Shown piece by piece: positions 1-7,483 of a stretch of DNA of 61,328 nucleotides. Below the pieces are notes generated by a model that was given only the letters and a program-made list of their open reading frames with translations, made no database searches and was not told the DNA's origin. Source of the stretch: Succinivibrionaceae bacterium (GTDB lineage Bacteria > Pseudomonadota > Gammaproteobacteria > Enterobacterales > Succinivibrionaceae); NCBI GenBank assembly GCA_017480795.1, contig JAFURY010000089.1:1-61328 (forward strand), in the 5' to 3' direction. Position numbers and translations under genes: made by a program. Positions within the stretch are counted from its first letter, which is position 1. The number at the start of each line of letters is the position of its first letter.

Positions 1-399
1 GCCAGCGGTAGCCGCCCCGTAGTTGCCAGCGGTAGCCGCCCCGCGATAGCCAGCGGTAGCGGGTTTACCGGGATCGGCATTGTTCTCATTGGTGCAATGA
101 GACTTAACGTACTCGAATTGCACCTTACACAGATGGGGAATATCCAACTGAGCGCCGATCTTAATCTTCTTGCCTACACGCTTGGTATCGCCCTCTTCAC
201 GCTCTTCGGTGGCATCCAGCTCAACCTCATGATAGACACTGTGAGCAGGATCGTAATAACGCAGACAGTCAATGGGCGCTTCACAGGCATGGAAACCTTT
301 ACGGCACAGTTCGGCCTCAGGCTCTTCATAGGTCTTTCCAACCTCATATTGGAAATCCCGGCATTTCATATCCTTCGTGAAACCTTTGTACGCTTTCAT
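1..399 (-). CDS. DUF7666-like repeat protein, N-terminal part (cut by window edge)
   Basis: This is the N-terminal part of the gene that is complete at 52653-53567. The start codon at 397-399 follows a GAGGAG ribosome site. The fragment carries the conserved N-terminal domain, in which a short 'KAYKGF' opening is followed by Cys/His-containing strands, and about two units of the 8-residue tandem repeat. It is truncated only because the window opens here. Function is unknown. Confidence 0.8.
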   Translation of the reverse strand, partial: MKAYKGFTKDMKCRDFQYEVGKTYEEPEAELCRKGFHACEAPIDCLRYYDPAHSVYHEVELDATEEREEGDTKRVGKKIKIGAQLDIPHLCKVQFEYVKSHCTNENNADPGKPATAGYRGAATAGNYGAATAG

Positions 400-412
400 G
401 GGGTTTCTCCTC

Positions 413-661
413 TCATCCATCCCAGCCCGGTATGTCTTTCACCGTCAGGGCAATTTCAATCAGGTCATCACGGGGAAGATCAAAGTCATCCATTCCCCGC
501 ATCCATTCGATTGCATCCAGGGCGCTGTCAATTCGCCCGATTCTCTCCCGATACCACCTGGCAGCATCATCGCCCAGGTAATCCCGGAGCAGTTCTTCAA
601 AATGGGTGTCACGGCAGATCAGATGCCGTTTCCCATCTTTGGTTATCAGGGTATCTCCCAT
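413..661 (-). CDS. Small acidic early protein, unknown function
   Basis: This 82-residue acidic protein starts at an ATG preceded by GAGGT. It sits in the early operon between a Cys-pair protein and the DUF7666-like repeat protein. I do not recognise a family. It has a His-Cys-rich N-terminal third and an Asp/Glu-rich helical remainder, and no membrane segment. Its place just after the Cro-like gene suggests early lytic expression. Confidence 0.6.
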   Translation of the reverse strand: MGDTLITKDGKRHLICRDTHFEELLRDYLGDDAARWYRERIGRIDSALDAIEWMRGMDDFDLPRDDLIEIALTVKDIPGWDG

Positions 662-670
662 GTCACTACC

Positions 671-970
671 TCAATGATTGAGCCAAGCAACATAGATTTT
701 GCGATCCTTCCTTGTCATTCCCTGAGGGAAATCCAGATACCCCAACACCCTCCCGCAGCAGGAAGTAGAGACTTCAATGTTGCCAAGGAAGAGCTTGCGA
801 AAACGCAGATGTTGATACCTATTGCACTGAGGGCAATAGTCAAAGGTCTGATCCGCGCCAGGGGCAGGGAGAGTGCGAAGGATTTTCTCCATCTTGCTGA
901 GCTTCTTTTTCTTCATGTCCTGTGCCTGATGGCGATGAACAGGATGATAACGACCATCGGGATAAACCAT
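671..970 (-). CDS. Small Cys-pair (possible zinc ribbon) protein
   Basis: This is a 99-residue protein; the ATG at 968-970 was chosen because GAGGAGG lies seven bases upstream. It has a His- and Lys-rich N-terminus, then a CPQC pair near residue 46 and a CC pair near residue 71, a spacing compatible with one zinc ribbon. It may bind nucleic acid, but the family is not recognised. It is in the early operon directly after a 46-residue gene. Confidence 0.6.
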   Translation of the reverse strand: MVYPDGRYHPVHRHQAQDMKKKKLSKMEKILRTLPAPGADQTFDYCPQCNRYQHLRFRKLFLGNIEVSTSCCGRVLGYLDFPQGMTRKDRKIYVAWLNH

Positions 971-972
971 TG

Positions 973-1113
973 TTACGCCTCCTCTACAATGGATGGGTGA
1001 AGTTTGAGCCATTTCTGATACTCGTCCTGATGCTCCTTGAGCCAGGACTGAATCCCCGGAAGGATTCTCAAGATTCCTCTTGCCAGCTCATCCACAGCTT
1101 GCTGTGTGTTCAT
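973..1113 (-). CDS. 46-residue early protein
   Basis: This short gene is preceded by GGAGG nine bases before its ATG. It overlaps the end of the Cro-like gene (stop at 1088) and stops three bases before the next start. The product opens MNTQQAVDEL and is a single predicted amphipathic helix region with Trp residues. Spacing and ribosome site make it a credible gene; function is unknown. Confidence 0.6.
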   Translation of the reverse strand: MNTQQAVDELARGILRILPGIQSWLKEHQDEYQKWLKLHPSIVEEA

Positions 1114-1312
1114 GATCCTTTTCCTCCGTTTCGTCCAGAATCTCGCCGCACAGTTCGATGACCTTCTGTGCCTTGGGAGTGTTCAGAACTCCTGACAAGA
1201 TGTAAGACATATCGGAGGGAGAAACGCTAACGCCTTTCTCTGCCAGCTTGTGAATGAGCCACACTTGGGTTTTGCCACAGCTTTGCAGCCGTTCCCGAAT
1301 GGGGCTTGTCAC
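1088..1312 (-). CDS. Cro-like helix-turn-helix regulator, first early gene
   Basis: This 74-residue protein starts at the GTG at 1310-1312, eight bases after AAGGAG. The segment from about residue 15 to 55 fits a small helix-turn-helix fold (TQVWLIHKLAEKGVSVSPSD, then a Ser-Tyr recognition helix). It is divergent from the repressor at 1548 and is the first gene of the minus-strand operon, the place of cro in lambdoid switches. The inverted repeat at 1364-1435 may be its operator; this is inference. Confidence 0.65.
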   Translation of the reverse strand: MTSPIRERLQSCGKTQVWLIHKLAEKGVSVSPSDMSYILSGVLNTPKAQKVIELCGEILDETEEKDHEHTASCG

Positions 1313-1353
1313 GCCAAAAACTCCTTTCTGCTTATTAGAACAGGAAGGAGGGG

Positions 1354-1382
1354 TTGACAAATGCAGAGTTCGATGTTATTAT
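1354..1382 (+). promoter_or_regulatory. Candidate repressor/integrase promoter
   Basis: TTGACA (1354-1359) and TATTAT (1377-1382) are 17 bases apart and point toward the repressor and integrase genes. One arm of the 12-bp inverted repeat lies within the spacer, so transcription from here may be controlled by the protein that binds it. Confidence 0.55.
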
Positions 1383-1435
1383 TGTTATTGCATAACACCG
1401 ATTTACGGAATTGCCGTTCCGTTCATCGAACTCTG
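1364..1435. promoter_or_regulatory. 12-bp inverted repeat, candidate operator pair
   Basis: CAGAGTTCGATG at 1364-1375 is repeated as its exact reverse complement at 1424-1435. Each arm has a TTGACA element on its outer side (1354-1359 and, inverted, 1442-1447). The pair sits between the divergent regulators. It is a plausible second operator set, perhaps for the Cro-like protein. Confidence 0.45.
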
Positions 1436-1472
1436 TCGGAGTGTCAACCGCCCCGGCCTTGTTCTTGTTGTT

Positions 1473-1501
1473 ATTATATTACTGAAAATCAGTAATGTCA
1501 A
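1473..1501 (-). promoter_or_regulatory. Main early (lytic) promoter
   Basis: Read on the minus strand this is TTGACA, a 17-base spacer and TATAAT: a perfect consensus promoter driving the Cro-like gene and early operon. The spacer is exactly the palindromic operator at 1479-1495, so a bound repressor would occupy the space between -35 and -10. Confidence 0.85.
1479..1495. promoter_or_regulatory. Repressor operator O1 in promoter spacer
   Basis: This is a perfect inverted repeat, TTACTGA-AAA-TCAGTAA. A second perfect site of the same type lies inside the repressor gene at 1701-1717 and a half site (TTACTGA) is at 1510-1516. The likely binder is the repressor encoded at 1548-1895. Confidence 0.8.
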
Positions 1502-1547
1502 CCCCTAATTTACTGATTTTTGAAAAATTTTTGAGAGGTGAAAGTTG

Positions 1548-1895
1548 ATGACATTCTGGGAGAATTTTGAGCGAATCTGCGCTTTAAGAAAGACATCACC
1601 CAGCGCTTGCGTCAAAAAGCTGGGACTTTCCCCCTCAAAAGTAACCTATTGGCACAACGGCTCTCTGCCCAAAGAAGAGATCATAGGCCAACTTGCAGAA
1701 TTACTGAAAGTCAGTAAATCCGATTTCTTTGCAGAAGAGGAAAAACCTTTTGCCGAAGCGACAAGCGATGATGAGCAGGATATTCTTGATCTGTTCCGTA
1801 AACTGGACAGAAAGCAGAAACATGAATTTATGGCGATGGTATATCAGTATGATCGGGAAGTCCAGAGAGGGGATAGCGCTCAAAAGATTGGCTGA
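1548..1895 (+). CDS. XRE-family phage repressor (CI-like)
   Basis: This 115-residue protein starts at the ATG at 1548, seven bases after GAGAGGTG. Residues about 5-60 form an XRE helix-turn-helix, with a recognition helix around SPSKVTYWHNG, followed by an acidic linker and a short helical tail that may dimerise. There is no peptidase domain, so it is not a LexA/CI-type self-cleaving repressor. It lies divergent to the early operon and upstream of the integrase, the standard place for the lysogeny repressor. Its own gene carries operator 1701-1717. Confidence 0.8.
   Translation: MTFWENFERICALRKTSPSACVKKLGLSPSKVTYWHNGSLPKEEIIGQLAELLKVSKSDFFAEEEKPFAEATSDDEQDILDLFRKLDRKQKHEFMAMVYQYDREVQRGDSAQKIG
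1701..1717. promoter_or_regulatory. Intragenic operator O2 inside the repressor gene
   Basis: TTACTGA-AAG-TCAGTAA is a perfect 7-bp inverted repeat with a 3-base centre, the same architecture as O1. It lies about 150 bases into the repressor coding sequence. It could act as an autoregulatory roadblock or support looping with O1, 222 bp away centre to centre; this is inferred. Confidence 0.65.
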
Positions 1896-1958
1896 GATGA
1901 GGCGGGAATTGATCGTTGACATTCGGGAATATCAAGAACTAAAGAGGATTCTGAAATC

Positions 1959-3500
1959 ATGAAAGCCGTTATCTATGCCAGATTCTCCTCCCACAATCAG
2001 CGGGATGAATCCATCGATGGTCAAGTGCGTGTATGCACACAGTTTGCAAAGCAGCACGGTATGACCATCGTGGAAATCTATGCGGATCGCGCCTTGACCG
2101 GGAAAACCGATGCAAGGCCGGAATTTCAGCGCATGATAAAAGACAGCTCCAAGAAGAATTTTGAAGCTGTCTTATGTTATGCGGTTGATCGTTTTGCCCG
2201 GAATAGAGAGGATAGCGCCATCTATAAATCCCGTCTGAAAAAGAACGGAGTAAAGGTGTTTTACGCTACATCCCCTCTCAATGATACCCCGGAATCCATC
2301 TTGATGGAGGCGGTCATGGAGGGGCTTGCAGAGTATTACTCTGAAAACCTGGCTCGATCCATCCGGCGCGGCCTGGTGGAAAACTCTCTGGAGTGCAAGG
2401 TCATCGGTGGTACAACCCCTCTTGGGTATCGCATCGGGAAAGATCACAGATATGAAATTGAGCCAGTTGGGGCCAAACTGGTGCAAATGATCTATGAACT
2501 GTATGCGGACGGACACACCACCAAGGAAATCTGCGACACACTCAATGGCATGGGTGTAAAATCCTCCCGTGGAGCGGCTTTCAATAAAAATTCTCTCAGG
2601 GTGATCCTTAAAAACAGGAGATACATTGGAGAATACAGCGCGATGGGAAATACCGTTCCGAATGGTGTACCGCGCATCATAAGCGATGAACTGTTTGAAC
2701 GGGTACAATCCCGCCTGGAGATCGTCACACGCTCAAAGGGCCATTCCAAAGCCAAAGAGGACTATCTGCTGACTACAAAGCTCTTCTGCGGTCATTGTGG
2801 ACAGCCTATGATCGGTGAATCCGGCACATCTAAGAGCGGTACAATGCACTATTACTATAAATGCGCTGGCCGGAAAAGAGATCATTCCTGTGATAAGAGG
2901 GTGGAAAAGAAAGACTTGATCGAATCTGTTGTCGTTCATCAAGTGGTATCTCGCGCCCTTACCGATGAAATGATCGATCTGGTTTCTTCCCGTGTGGTGG
3001 AACTATTTGAAAAAGAAGCCGCAGATCATTCCCTGCTGGATTCTTATAAGGAAAGATTGAAAGAAGTGGAAAAGGGCCTCAAGAATATGCTCTATGCCAT
3101 TGAGCAGGGAATCATCACCGCCACCACCAAGGAGCGGCTTGCCGCCCTGGAGGAAGAGAAAGAAACTCTGATCTATAATATCGCATCAGAAGAGCAATCC
3201 AAGCCTATCATAAAGAAGAGCGAAATCATGTTCTGGCTGGATTCCTTCCGACACGGTGATGTCTCTGATCCGGAATACCGCCGCAGGGTCATTGATGCCC
3301 TGGTGCGAAGGGTTGAAGTATTCGACAATCCCGATGGATCACGCACCTTTACATTCTATTGTTATACAATGCCTGACAGCTTTGTTTACACGTTGGAGTG
3401 TTCGGATTTTGCGCTCCAATCTCCACCATTACGACCTCATCCGAACACCTTTATCACAAAGTATCTGTTCGGATTCACGGTCAGAATAGAGATGGCGTAA
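1959..3500 (+). CDS. int: Large serine integrase
   Basis: This 513-residue enzyme performs site-specific integration and, with a directionality factor, excision. The N-terminal resolvase domain (about 1-150) has the nucleophile Ser10 in YARFSSHNQ and the DRFAR arginine motif. A recombinase domain (about 160-260), a zinc-ribbon part with CGHCG and a paired Cys near residues 275-311, and a coiled coil (about 340-410) follow. The start is an ATG after AGAGGAT. It follows the repressor in one plus-strand unit and ends at a terminator that overlaps its stop codon. Its last 35 codons overlap a 49-bp attP-like repeat, so the C-terminus probably changes on integration. Confidence 0.93.
   Translation: MKAVIYARFSSHNQRDESIDGQVRVCTQFAKQHGMTIVEIYADRALTGKTDARPEFQRMIKDSSKKNFEAVLCYAVDRFARNREDSAIYKSRLKKNGVKVFYATSPLNDTPESILMEAVMEGLAEYYSENLARSIRRGLVENSLECKVIGGTTPLGYRIGKDHRYEIEPVGAKLVQMIYELYADGHTTKEICDTLNGMGVKSSRGAAFNKNSLRVILKNRRYIGEYSAMGNTVPNGVPRIISDELFERVQSRLEIVTRSKGHSKAKEDYLLTTKLFCGHCGQPMIGESGTSKSGTMHYYYKCAGRKRDHSCDKRVEKKDLIESVVVHQVVSRALTDEMIDLVSSRVVELFEKEAADHSLLDSYKERLKEVEKGLKNMLYAIEQGIITATTKERLAALEEEKETLIYNIASEEQSKPIIKKSEIMFWLDSFRHGDVSDPEYRRRVIDALVRRVEVFDNPDGSRTFTFYCYTMPDSFVYTLECSDFALQSPPLRPHPNTFITKYLFGFTVRIEMA
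3399..3447. other. attP: Candidate attP site
   Basis: TGTTCGGAT at 3399-3407 and its reverse complement ATCCGAACA at 3439-3447 bound a 49-bp segment, the size expected of a large-serine-integrase attP. A third copy, TGTTCGGAT, is at 3466-3474. The site lies where attP should be, between the integrase and the end of the late operon. The exact crossover dinucleotide cannot be placed without an integrated copy. Confidence 0.5.
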
Positions 3501-3514
3501 AGGTCATCTCTATT
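3485..3514. terminator. Bidirectional terminator at the int stop codon
   Basis: A perfect 10-bp stem (AATAGAGATG at 3485-3494 with CATCTCTATT at 3505-3514) has a 10-base loop and runs into a short T tract on the plus strand. It includes the int stop codon and lies between convergent transcription units. Confidence 0.75.
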
Positions 3515-3527
3515 TTTGTGCATAGGA

Positions 3528-3557
3528 AAAGCGCAGTACGATTCATTTCTGCGCTTT
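3528..3557 (-). terminator. Terminator of the late operon
   Basis: A 9-bp stem (AAAGCGCAG at 3528-3536, CTGCGCTTT at 3549-3557) lies just after the endolysin stop on the minus strand and is followed by TTTT. It is likely to end late transcription. Confidence 0.6.
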
Positions 3558-3560
3558 GGA

Positions 3561-5114
3561 TCAGCCAACGGACAATTCGCCGCCGTAGATATTGATGATT
3601 TTCTCTGCTTCAACTTTGGACAGGCCGGAGATCGTAACGGTGTAAACCCGCTCAGGATCAGAGGAGGCGATGATCTGGGAATAGGCATCCAGCAGGGCCG
3701 CATAGGTTTTCTTGCCCACGATGCCATCCACGGTCAAACCGTGATTCTGCTGAAACTGCTTCACGGCAGAGAGGGTTTCCGCGCCGAAATTCCCATCCGC
3801 TCCATACCTGGGAAGAGCATAACCGCAGGAAATCAACATAGACTGCATTGTGGCTACATCAGAGCCTTTGGAGCCATCCTGAAGACCCGTTGTAAGGGTA
3901 GAATCAGGAGCGCTCTCAGGGGCCTCAGAATGGCTCTGAGAGGCATACCGATCATAGAAGGTCTGGCCGTACCCTGCACGGCGCTCCTGAGCGGTTTCGC
4001 TCTGATCCGCAGGTTTTTCATATTTGAGCAAAACAGCATCCGAAGCCTCCCGGACAGACTGAGCGGATTGAAGAACAGCCAGCACGGAGGAATAGGACTG
4101 CAATTCTTTCCAGAGGAAATTGAGCTGCATATCCATATCCCCGATGGATTTGCCTTGCTCCTGAGCATAAGCCAAGAGCGCCGCTTTCCGGGAAGGATAA
4201 GTCCACTGAGCCAGCCCGTATCCGGCACGATCATCGGCAAAATTGCCGTAGCCGCCGCTGTCCACCTGGGCCGTATATTCCTGATCCGTCATGCCCAGAG
4301 ATTTTTCGTAGGTGTTCTGGAGATTGATGGAGCGCAGAGCGCTTTCAGCGTAGAGATTGCCCATCATGCCAGCAGCGCCGTAGGCATTGCCGATGTGATC
4401 CAGCAGGAAAGACCAGATTTTTTCTTCATCGGTTTCCGCTTTCTCAGGCTCCTCTTCCGGCAGCGCGGCCTCTGCCCGGATCAGCGCCGCCACATCATCC
4501 CGCACGGTTTCCATGCTCTTGCCGAATTTGGGAAACCAATCGTAGATGTCACTGTGATTACTCCCCAGGCCCAATTTGTAGCTGTCCTGATGGCACAGGA
4601 TGGTAGGCACGGTCACACCGCCGCAATCGGCAGTCCCATACGGATCAATACCGTACATCAGGCACAGATAGGCCGTGATCTCACACGCCTCCCGATATGC
4701 GGCCTCCAGATATTCCGCATTGTTTTTGCCATCCTCACAGATTTCAAATTGAATCCAGCCGTTATTGCAGCTCCCCTTTTTGCCGGAGCCGCATCCCCAA
4801 GGCCGATAATCCCAGGGCATTGTCTGGACGGTAGCCACCGTACCATCGGCCAATTTGCCAACCCAGCAATTCATCCCGGCCTCACGGTCAGTATGATTCC
4901 AGTCATTGTTATACTGATTCTTGCCCAGGATGCGGAGCATTTCTTCCCGATCCGGGGCATTGTCGCTGGGCTGGACATAGCGCTTGATGTAGGCGTTATT
5001 GGCCCCGGTATCATGCCACAAAACGCCTTTGATCTCCATTTTGCGCGTACCCTTGTAGCACTTGCTTTGGGTCTGCATACAGACAAGCGGGGGATTCTTT
5101 TCATTGTATTTCAT
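3561..5114 (-). CDS. Endolysin: amidase, lysozyme-like and PG-binding domains
   Basis: This 517-residue protein starts at the ATG at 5112-5114, which follows AAGGAGG; a longer frame has only a TTG. Residues about 1-205 resemble an N-acetylmuramoyl-L-alanine amidase with candidate zinc ligands His34 and His175. About 230-390 resembles a phage tail-lysozyme domain (MMGNLYAESALR, YGLAQW). About 415-480 is a peptidoglycan-binding domain (GADGNFG, VDGIVGKKT). It would cleave host murein at lysis and follows the holin. Two catalytic domains in one protein are common in clostridial phages. There is no signal peptide, so holin-dependent release is expected. Confidence 0.88.
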   Translation of the reverse strand: MKYNEKNPPLVCMQTQSKCYKGTRKMEIKGVLWHDTGANNAYIKRYVQPSDNAPDREEMLRILGKNQYNNDWNHTDREAGMNCWVGKLADGTVATVQTMPWDYRPWGCGSGKKGSCNNGWIQFEICEDGKNNAEYLEAAYREACEITAYLCLMYGIDPYGTADCGGVTVPTILCHQDSYKLGLGSNHSDIYDWFPKFGKSMETVRDDVAALIRAEAALPEEEPEKAETDEEKIWSFLLDHIGNAYGAAGMMGNLYAESALRSINLQNTYEKSLGMTDQEYTAQVDSGGYGNFADDRAGYGLAQWTYPSRKAALLAYAQEQGKSIGDMDMQLNFLWKELQSYSSVLAVLQSAQSVREASDAVLLKYEKPADQSETAQERRAGYGQTFYDRYASQSHSEAPESAPDSTLTTGLQDGSKGSDVATMQSMLISCGYALPRYGADGNFGAETLSAVKQFQQNHGLTVDGIVGKKTYAALLDAYSQIIASSDPERVYTVTISGLSKVEAEKIINIYGGELSVG

Positions 5115-5138
5115 GCCGCAAACCTCCTTACGCAAAGA

Positions 5139-5160
5139 CCGCTCCCCCGAAGGAGAGCGG
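5139..5160. other. Hairpin between holin and endolysin
   Basis: On the minus strand CCGCTC pairs with GAGCGG around an inner stem closed by a TTCG tetraloop. It lies between the holin stop and endolysin ribosome site. The following T run is weak, so it may lower or stabilise downstream mRNA rather than terminate. Confidence 0.5.
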
Positions 5161-5173
5161 CCTCCAGTCCGTT

Positions 5174-5446
5174 TTAATCCTCTTCCTCAAAATCCTTGTA
5201 GGGAGCCTGATAGGTCAGCGCCCGCTGGCTGTCACCTACGCCATCGGTGGTAGGATCGGTGACGATGCCCAGGATGGTCAGCACGGCGAAAACGGCATTG
5301 ACCAACGCAGCCAGCTTATTGCCGATCTCCCCGAAATCGAAGGTCACGCCAAAGATGGAAAGCGTAACCTGGATCAGCAGCAGGATGGCGGGAATCAACG
5401 CCAGCCAGAACTGCTTGTTTTTGATGCGAACTTTCCAGTTAATCAT
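5174..5446 (-). CDS. Holin, phi-LC3-like family (short form)
   Basis: This 90-residue protein starts at the ATG at 5444-5446 just after AAAGGAGGG. It opens MINWKVRIKNKQFWLALIP, typical of the phi-LC3 holin family, has two hydrophobic segments (about 13-33 and 40-62), and has a polar tail with GIVTDPTTDG. It would form the membrane lesion that releases the endolysin encoded downstream. The frame stays open 54 codons upstream, see the long form. Confidence 0.85.
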   Translation of the reverse strand: MINWKVRIKNKQFWLALIPAILLLIQVTLSIFGVTFDFGEIGNKLAALVNAVFAVLTILGIVTDPTTDGVGDSQRALTYQAPYKDFEEED

Positions 5447-5599
5447 GAATATCCCTCCTTTACAATGATGTGTCCAGCGGATGCCAAGAAAGATGAGACC
5501 GTGAAGGAGAAGGGTAAGCGCCGCCGTTATGACGGGAATCCACCAAGGGACTGGCTCACCCTGCACGATCAGGAGAATCAGGATCACGGTCAGCATCAT
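5174..5599 (-). CDS. Possible long form of the holin (upstream in-frame start)
   Basis: The holin frame extends without a stop to starts at 5597-5599 (ATG) and 5606-5608 (GTG). The second of these overlaps the stop of the preceding gene. The added part of about 51-54 residues is hydrophobic with two likely membrane segments and reads through the short form's ribosome site. A GGGGGTGAT element precedes the upstream ATG. This could give a holin/antiholin pair, or an upstream small membrane protein that lost its stop codon. Confidence 0.4.
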   Translation of the reverse strand: MMLTVILILLIVQGEPVPWWIPVITAALTLLLHGLIFLGIRWTHHCKGGIFMINWKVRIKNKQFWLALIPAILLLIQVTLSIFGVTFDFGEIGNKLAALVNAVFAVLTILGIVTDPTTDGVGDSQRALTYQAPYKDFEEED

Positions 5600-5604
5600 G
5601 GGTA

Positions 5605-5886
5605 TCACCCCCGTGTGGGGAGCGCCATAAACTTATTCCGCAAATCATCCATCACGCCATTGGCTCCAAGGCGGTGATACTGCTGGTAGCAGTTTTCAAA
5701 ATTCTCCCGTGCGTAGATGGGAGCATAGCCCTTCTCACTGTACCGATTGAAATCATCGATCATCTGGGCGCGGAGCAGGGCTTGTACACCCATTTTCACG
5801 CCTTTGATGGAGTTATAGATGAGTTTCACAATGACAGCGAGAAGGGCGGGTACGCCCAGCAGAGTAAGCCAGTTATATACCGTCAT
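5605..5886 (-). CDS. Small membrane protein of the lysis region
   Basis: This 93-residue protein has one N-terminal membrane segment (about 6-27) followed by a soluble helical domain with YSEKGYAPIYAREN. I recognise this as a common small gene next to holins in clostridial phages, but the function is not established. It has a GGAGG site upstream. Its stop overlaps the upstream start of the long holin frame. It may be an accessory lysis protein. Confidence 0.7.
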   Translation of the reverse strand: MTVYNWLTLLGVPALLAVIVKLIYNSIKGVKMGVQALLRAQMIDDFNRYSEKGYAPIYARENFENCYQQYHRLGANGVMDDLRNKFMALPTRG

Positions 5887-5900
5887 AGGCGTGTACCTCC

Positions 5901-6281
5901 TTACTCTTTATCGGGCGGGACGGGCCACACGATGTTGAAGGGGAAACCCTCCTGATCGGTCAGGTCACGCAGGGCCTTACGGTATACGGCCCAATTATTG
6001 CTCACTACAGCGGCAAGATCACGGAGCCAGGAAAGCCATGCTGTGAAAGAAGCGCCGGAAGGAGCTTCGGGGAGCAGACGATCCAGGGAGAACTCCTTAT
6101 CGGACTGCTCCAGCATCCGATTACGGATCATCCGGGCCAGTTCAGCGGCCCTTTGCTCGTCGTGATCCTCCACGGCCTGATTGTAGGCGTTCTGCACGAC
6201 ATCATCCATCTCTGCCCTGAGCTGGGCGGTGACAGCCTCCATACGGGCCAGCCGCATTTCAACAGTTCTGTTTTCCATCAT
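5901..6281 (-). CDS. Tail-fibre assembly chaperone-like protein
   Basis: This 126-residue protein ends with a conserved-looking segment, AVYRKALRDLTDQEGFPFN then WPVPP. It resembles the C-terminus of phage tail-assembly chaperones (the Phage_tail_APC type). The N-terminal half is a predicted coiled coil. Its start overlaps the end of the reverse transcriptase gene by 22 bases and follows AAGGAG. In this position it may help fold or attach the diversified tail protein. Confidence 0.65.
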   Translation of the reverse strand: MMENRTVEMRLARMEAVTAQLRAEMDDVVQNAYNQAVEDHDEQRAAELARMIRNRMLEQSDKEFSLDRLLPEAPSGASFTAWLSWLRDLAAVVSNNWAVYRKALRDLTDQEGFPFNIVWPVPPDKE

Positions 6282-7335
6282 TCATTTCTCCTTTCAGTTG
6301 GTAGTAATAATGATCCATTCGTTGCCGTTGGAAGAAGGTATCTCCTCGCTTGGCATTCGCCCTCCATGAAATGAAGCTCTCACGGGTAGTACCGTTTTCC
6401 AACTCTCCGATGACCTCTTTCCCCATCAGCTTTTTCATTTTCCTGCGTTGTTTTCCGAGCTTTTCCGTAGACATGGTACGGAGTATTTTCCCGGATGGCA
6501 TGATCCGAAAACGCCATTTCATCAGCATCACGCCTTGCCGGAGCGGATAGAGCGTTGTCTTTTCGTTCAGCTTGAGATCAATGGCTCCCACACGGAGGAG
6601 GATGAGCTGCAAGCATTCCTGGAGAAACGCCCGGTTGGGATGAATAAGGATGAAATCATCCATGTACCTGAGATAGTGCTTTACATGGAGCCTTTCCTTG
6701 ATGAAGTGATCCAGATCATCCAATACGCTCAGGGCCACCAACTGACTGATCTGGCTCCCCAGGCCGATGCCCACATCTCCACCAAAGGAATCGATTACCG
6801 TGCAAACAGCTTCACAGGCTTTCTCATCCTTCACCCGCTTTCTGACAGCGGCTTTCGCCACATCATGCCGGATGGAGGGAAAGAATTTCTTTACATCGCA
6901 TTTCAGCACCCAGCCCTCAGCGCCGTTTTCATGGTAATAACGGCGAAGATGAGCGGTCATGCGATCCAGGGTGAAATCTGTTCCCCGATCCTTCTGGCAA
7001 GCACCGTCATCATGAATCAAATGCTCCACCAGGTCAGCGTAGAGACCGTTATCGCAAAGAGCCTTTTGAAATTGCCTGTCCCGGATACGGGTGGCAACGA
7101 TGCTTCGCACCTTCGGCTCATAGATCGTGAAATGCTGATAGGGACTGATTTTGTATCTGCCTGAGAGCAAATCCTGACGGAGCTTGAGCGTATTCTTGAG
7201 ACCGTTGGCTTCATAGCCCACTACGCTGTCTTTCCAGCGCACGTTCCGGCAGCATCTTTTCAAAGCGTGATACAGATTGCCAAACGATATGGCATCATCA
7301 AAGTATGGGTTATCGCTCATATCAAAGCGGGTCAC
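6259..7335 (-). CDS. DGR reverse transcriptase
   Basis: This 358-residue reverse transcriptase copies the template-repeat RNA with adenine-directed errors. Catalytic motifs are visible: KCDVKKFF (145-152, Asp147), GIGLGSQISQ (189-198, the DGR-type [IVL]GxxxSQ form) and YMDD (224-227). There is no maturase or RNase H domain, as expected for a DGR enzyme. The start is uncertain: GTG at 7333-7335 or ATG at 7318-7320, neither with a strong ribosome site. It lies after the template repeat and Avd-like gene, the order seen in the BPP-1 system. Confidence 0.93.
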   Translation of the reverse strand: MTRFDMSDNPYFDDAISFGNLYHALKRCCRNVRWKDSVVGYEANGLKNTLKLRQDLLSGRYKISPYQHFTIYEPKVRSIVATRIRDRQFQKALCDNGLYADLVEHLIHDDGACQKDRGTDFTLDRMTAHLRRYYHENGAEGWVLKCDVKKFFPSIRHDVAKAAVRKRVKDEKACEAVCTVIDSFGGDVGIGLGSQISQLVALSVLDDLDHFIKERLHVKHYLRYMDDFILIHPNRAFLQECLQLILLRVGAIDLKLNEKTTLYPLRQGVMLMKWRFRIMPSGKILRTMSTEKLGKQRRKMKKLMGKEVIGELENGTTRESFISWRANAKRGDTFFQRQRMDHYYYQLKGEMNDGKQNC

Positions 7336-7483
7336 GGGTGTCCGATAGCTCGACCATCCCGAAGGATGCTTGCATCACCCGCACTGTTCCCTCCAATTCA
7401 TCAGAATAGAGGCAGGATAATAACTCCTTGTGTGAGCGCACTGGCTTGGCCCTGAGGCTACCGCAAACTGGCTTTCTCACAAT

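Noticed and set aside
1729..1962. 77-codon plus-strand frame ending at the integrase start
   Set aside because: Most of it overlaps the repressor in another frame. Its last 21 codons could be a tiny coupled gene, but no good start is seen.
3516..5177. 553-codon open frame on the plus strand
   Set aside because: It is antisense to the endolysin, whose domains and ribosome site are clear. The plus-strand product has no recognisable domain and no ribosome site.
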